From: JAUHWS01 sp964571805
Lineage (GTDB): Bacteria; Patescibacteriota; Gracilibacteria; UM-FILTER-43-11
NCBI GenBank assembly: GCA_964571805.1
Contig: CAZNDI010000002.1
Coordinates: forward strand, 1 to 39,511
DNA length: 39,511 nt
Direction of reading: 5' to 3'
The notes beneath the pieces were generated by a model that was not told the origin of the DNA, did not search any database, and saw nothing but the letters and a program-made list of their open reading frames with translations. Below are positions 38,525 to 39,511 of the stretch, piece after piece; positions within the stretch are counted from its first letter, which is position 1, and each line of letters starts with the position of its first letter. A program made the position numbers and the translations under genes.

Positions 38525-39232
38525 ATGGACCTACGACGACAAAAAATACTGGAAGCCATCATTGAAGCCTTCATCCAAAACGCCCTACCGGTAGGCTCCA
38601 AGCACCTCACTGAGGCCTACGATTTCAATGTGAGCTCCGCCACCATCCGGAACGAAATGGCTGAACTCGAAAAAGAAGGCTACATCCGCCAGCCCCACAC
38701 CTCCGCAGGACGCGTGCCCACCAGCCGAGCCTATCGCTTACTGGTCGACGCCCTCAAGGAAGAAAAAACGGTCATCAAAAAAGCTCAAGACGACATGCTG
38801 AGGATCGAAACTCAATATTATTTAAAGAAAACCAAACAAAAGCTCTACGATACGGTTTCCATCCTGGCCACCGCCACCCAAAACATCAGCTTTGCCACCT
38901 TACCCGACAAAGGGCAGTTCTTTTACATTGGCATTAGCCATATGCTCAAGCAACCCGAATTCATAGCCGAACCCGAAAAGGTGACCAAAGTCATCGAAAT
39001 CCTCGAACACCAACTGGCCAACGTCCTCTCCACCATGGACATCACCGAAAGCGGCTCCATCTATATAGGCGAAGAAAACCTCCTCCCCGAATTTCAGAGC
39101 TGCAGCCTCCTCGCCATCCCCTACTCTCACCAAGGCTTCTCGGGCATCATGGGCATCTTGGGTTCTACACGAATGAATTATGCCTACAATATCGCCGCCC
39201 TCAAGAGCGCAGTACAGATTTTGTATGAATAA
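38525..39232 (+). CDS. hrcA: Heat-inducible transcription repressor HrcA (short form)
   Basis: HrcA represses chaperone genes by binding CIRCE. The N-terminal winged helix is complete: RRQKILEAIIEAFIQNALPV, then VSSATIRNEMAELEKEGYIR and QPHTSAGRVPTSRAYR. The C-terminal GAF-like part ends with IYIGEENLLPEF and IMGILGSTRMNYAYNIAALK. At 235 aa it is about 100 residues shorter than typical HrcA (about 340), the loss being in the middle dimerisation domain. I use the ATG at 38525, because the earlier ATG at 38498 lies inside the operator and adds nine non-conserved residues. No grpE or dnaK follows before the window ends. Confidence 0.92.
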   Translation: MDLRRQKILEAIIEAFIQNALPVGSKHLTEAYDFNVSSATIRNEMAELEKEGYIRQPHTSAGRVPTSRAYRLLVDALKEEKTVIKKAQDDMLRIETQYYLKKTKQKLYDTVSILATATQNISFATLPDKGQFFYIGISHMLKQPEFIAEPEKVTKVIEILEHQLANVLSTMDITESGSIYIGEENLLPEFQSCSLLAIPYSHQGFSGIMGILGSTRMNYAYNIAALKSAVQILYE

Positions 39233-39273
39233 AGGGGGTTAAGAGGCCTCCCCCGGCCCCGCGGAAGCTAAGG

Positions 39274-39448
39274 GACCTCCCCCGGGCCCTCCGAAGGAGG
39301 GGAGCTATCGCAAATCTCCCCTAACCCCTCTTTATCAAGAGGGGAATACCGCCCCAGTCCGCCTCGGAAGCTAAGGGACCTCCCCCGGCCCCTCCCAAGG
39401 AGGGGAGCAAAGATAAGAGACCTCCCCCGGCCCCTCCCAAGGAGGGGA
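39274..39448. repeat. C-rich hairpin repeat array
   Basis: Two tandem 42-bp units (39377-39418 and 39419-39460) each hold the CCCCTCCCAAGGAGGGG hairpin and GAGCAAAGA tail. A degenerate unit lies at 39274-39307 and a related AGTCCGCCTCGG segment at about 39356. These are intergenic repeats of the same family as 25618 and 29625. I see no gene in 39233-39511. Confidence 0.8.
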
Positions 39449-39511
39449 GCAAAGACAAGTAAGATAAGTTTTAATTGTCACTCTAGGACAAACGGAGTGC
39501 GATCCTAGAGT
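39449..39511. repeat. 63-bp repeat, inverted copy of 25751-25813
   Basis: This matches the reverse complement of 25751-25813 at 62 of 63 positions and runs to the end of the window. It carries the ACTCTAGGA/TCCTAGAGT palindrome. Confidence 0.9.

Noticed and set aside
39274..39460. CRISPR-like array
   Set aside because: The tandem units are C-rich hairpins with no unique spacers between them, and there are no cas genes.
1..39511. Ribosomal RNA or riboswitches of known classes
   Set aside because: No conserved rRNA segments and no recognisable T-box, TPP, cobalamin, SAM or similar cores were seen by eye.

Overview
The window looks like a chromosomal segment of an uncultivated small-genome bacterium, most likely of the Candidate Phyla Radiation (Patescibacteria), perhaps near Peregrinibacteria. 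The reasons are the short, compact versions of housekeeping proteins (HrcA 235 aa, GalU 270 aa), weak Shine-Dalgarno signals, many hypothetical proteins, and intergenic spaces filled with short palindromic repeats. TGA reads as stop (ftsH, galU, pdxT and secA all end on it), so the glycine-recoding CPR lineages are unlikely. The phylum call is an inference from gene style and needs a marker tree.

Layout. 0-2.3 kb: two minus-strand hypotheticals, one lipoprotein-like. 2.4-11.5 kb: core genes, serS-ftsH-hsp20-galU-TPR-ribL-like-ftsX-recO on the plus strand, then a convergent AI-2E family transporter. 11.5-20.1 kb: a mobile or accessory island holding a RadC-type JAB protein, a lipoprotein, an unknown 353-aa protein, a DUF5659-like protein, a 51-aa protein, a P-loop ATPase, a 216-aa protein, a zinc-ribbon protein and a large serine recombinase. 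The recombinase gene runs into the 3' end of tRNA-Gly(GCC). A degenerate tRNA-like sequence sits at the left edge. 20.2-25.6 kb: a seven-gene minus-strand operon of unknown, mostly charged or disordered proteins. A 1,460-bp ISL3-type IS has split its fifth gene, with 28-bp terminal inverted repeats and a perfect 8-bp target duplication. 26.1-31.9 kb: ppdK, pdxS, pdxT, murI and two small hypotheticals on the plus strand. 32.0-33.8 kb: a FecR/Ig-like membrane-anchored surface protein on the minus strand. 34.0-39.2 kb: secA, a DUF3592 membrane protein, two hypotheticals with strong promoters, and hrcA with a CIRCE-like operator. The final 280 bp are repeats.

How genes work together. ftsH, hsp20 and hrcA belong to protein quality control. 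pdxS and pdxT form PLP synthase. murI and ftsX serve envelope growth, and secA serves secretion of the surface proteins. In the island, the recombinase, the ATPase and the tRNA-edge geometry suggest an integrative element.

The most unusual signal is a pair of RNA-like structures in the island: 18273-18381 before the recombinase and 13676-13808 before the lipoprotein. Each starts about 6-8 nt after a consensus-type promoter. Each forms a long hairpin whose apical loop can pair (14 and 11 contiguous pairs, each with one G-U wobble) with the bases directly 3' of the hairpin, and each lies just before a start codon. Two independent leaders with the same pseudoknot architecture suggest an undescribed cis-regulatory RNA class of this element.
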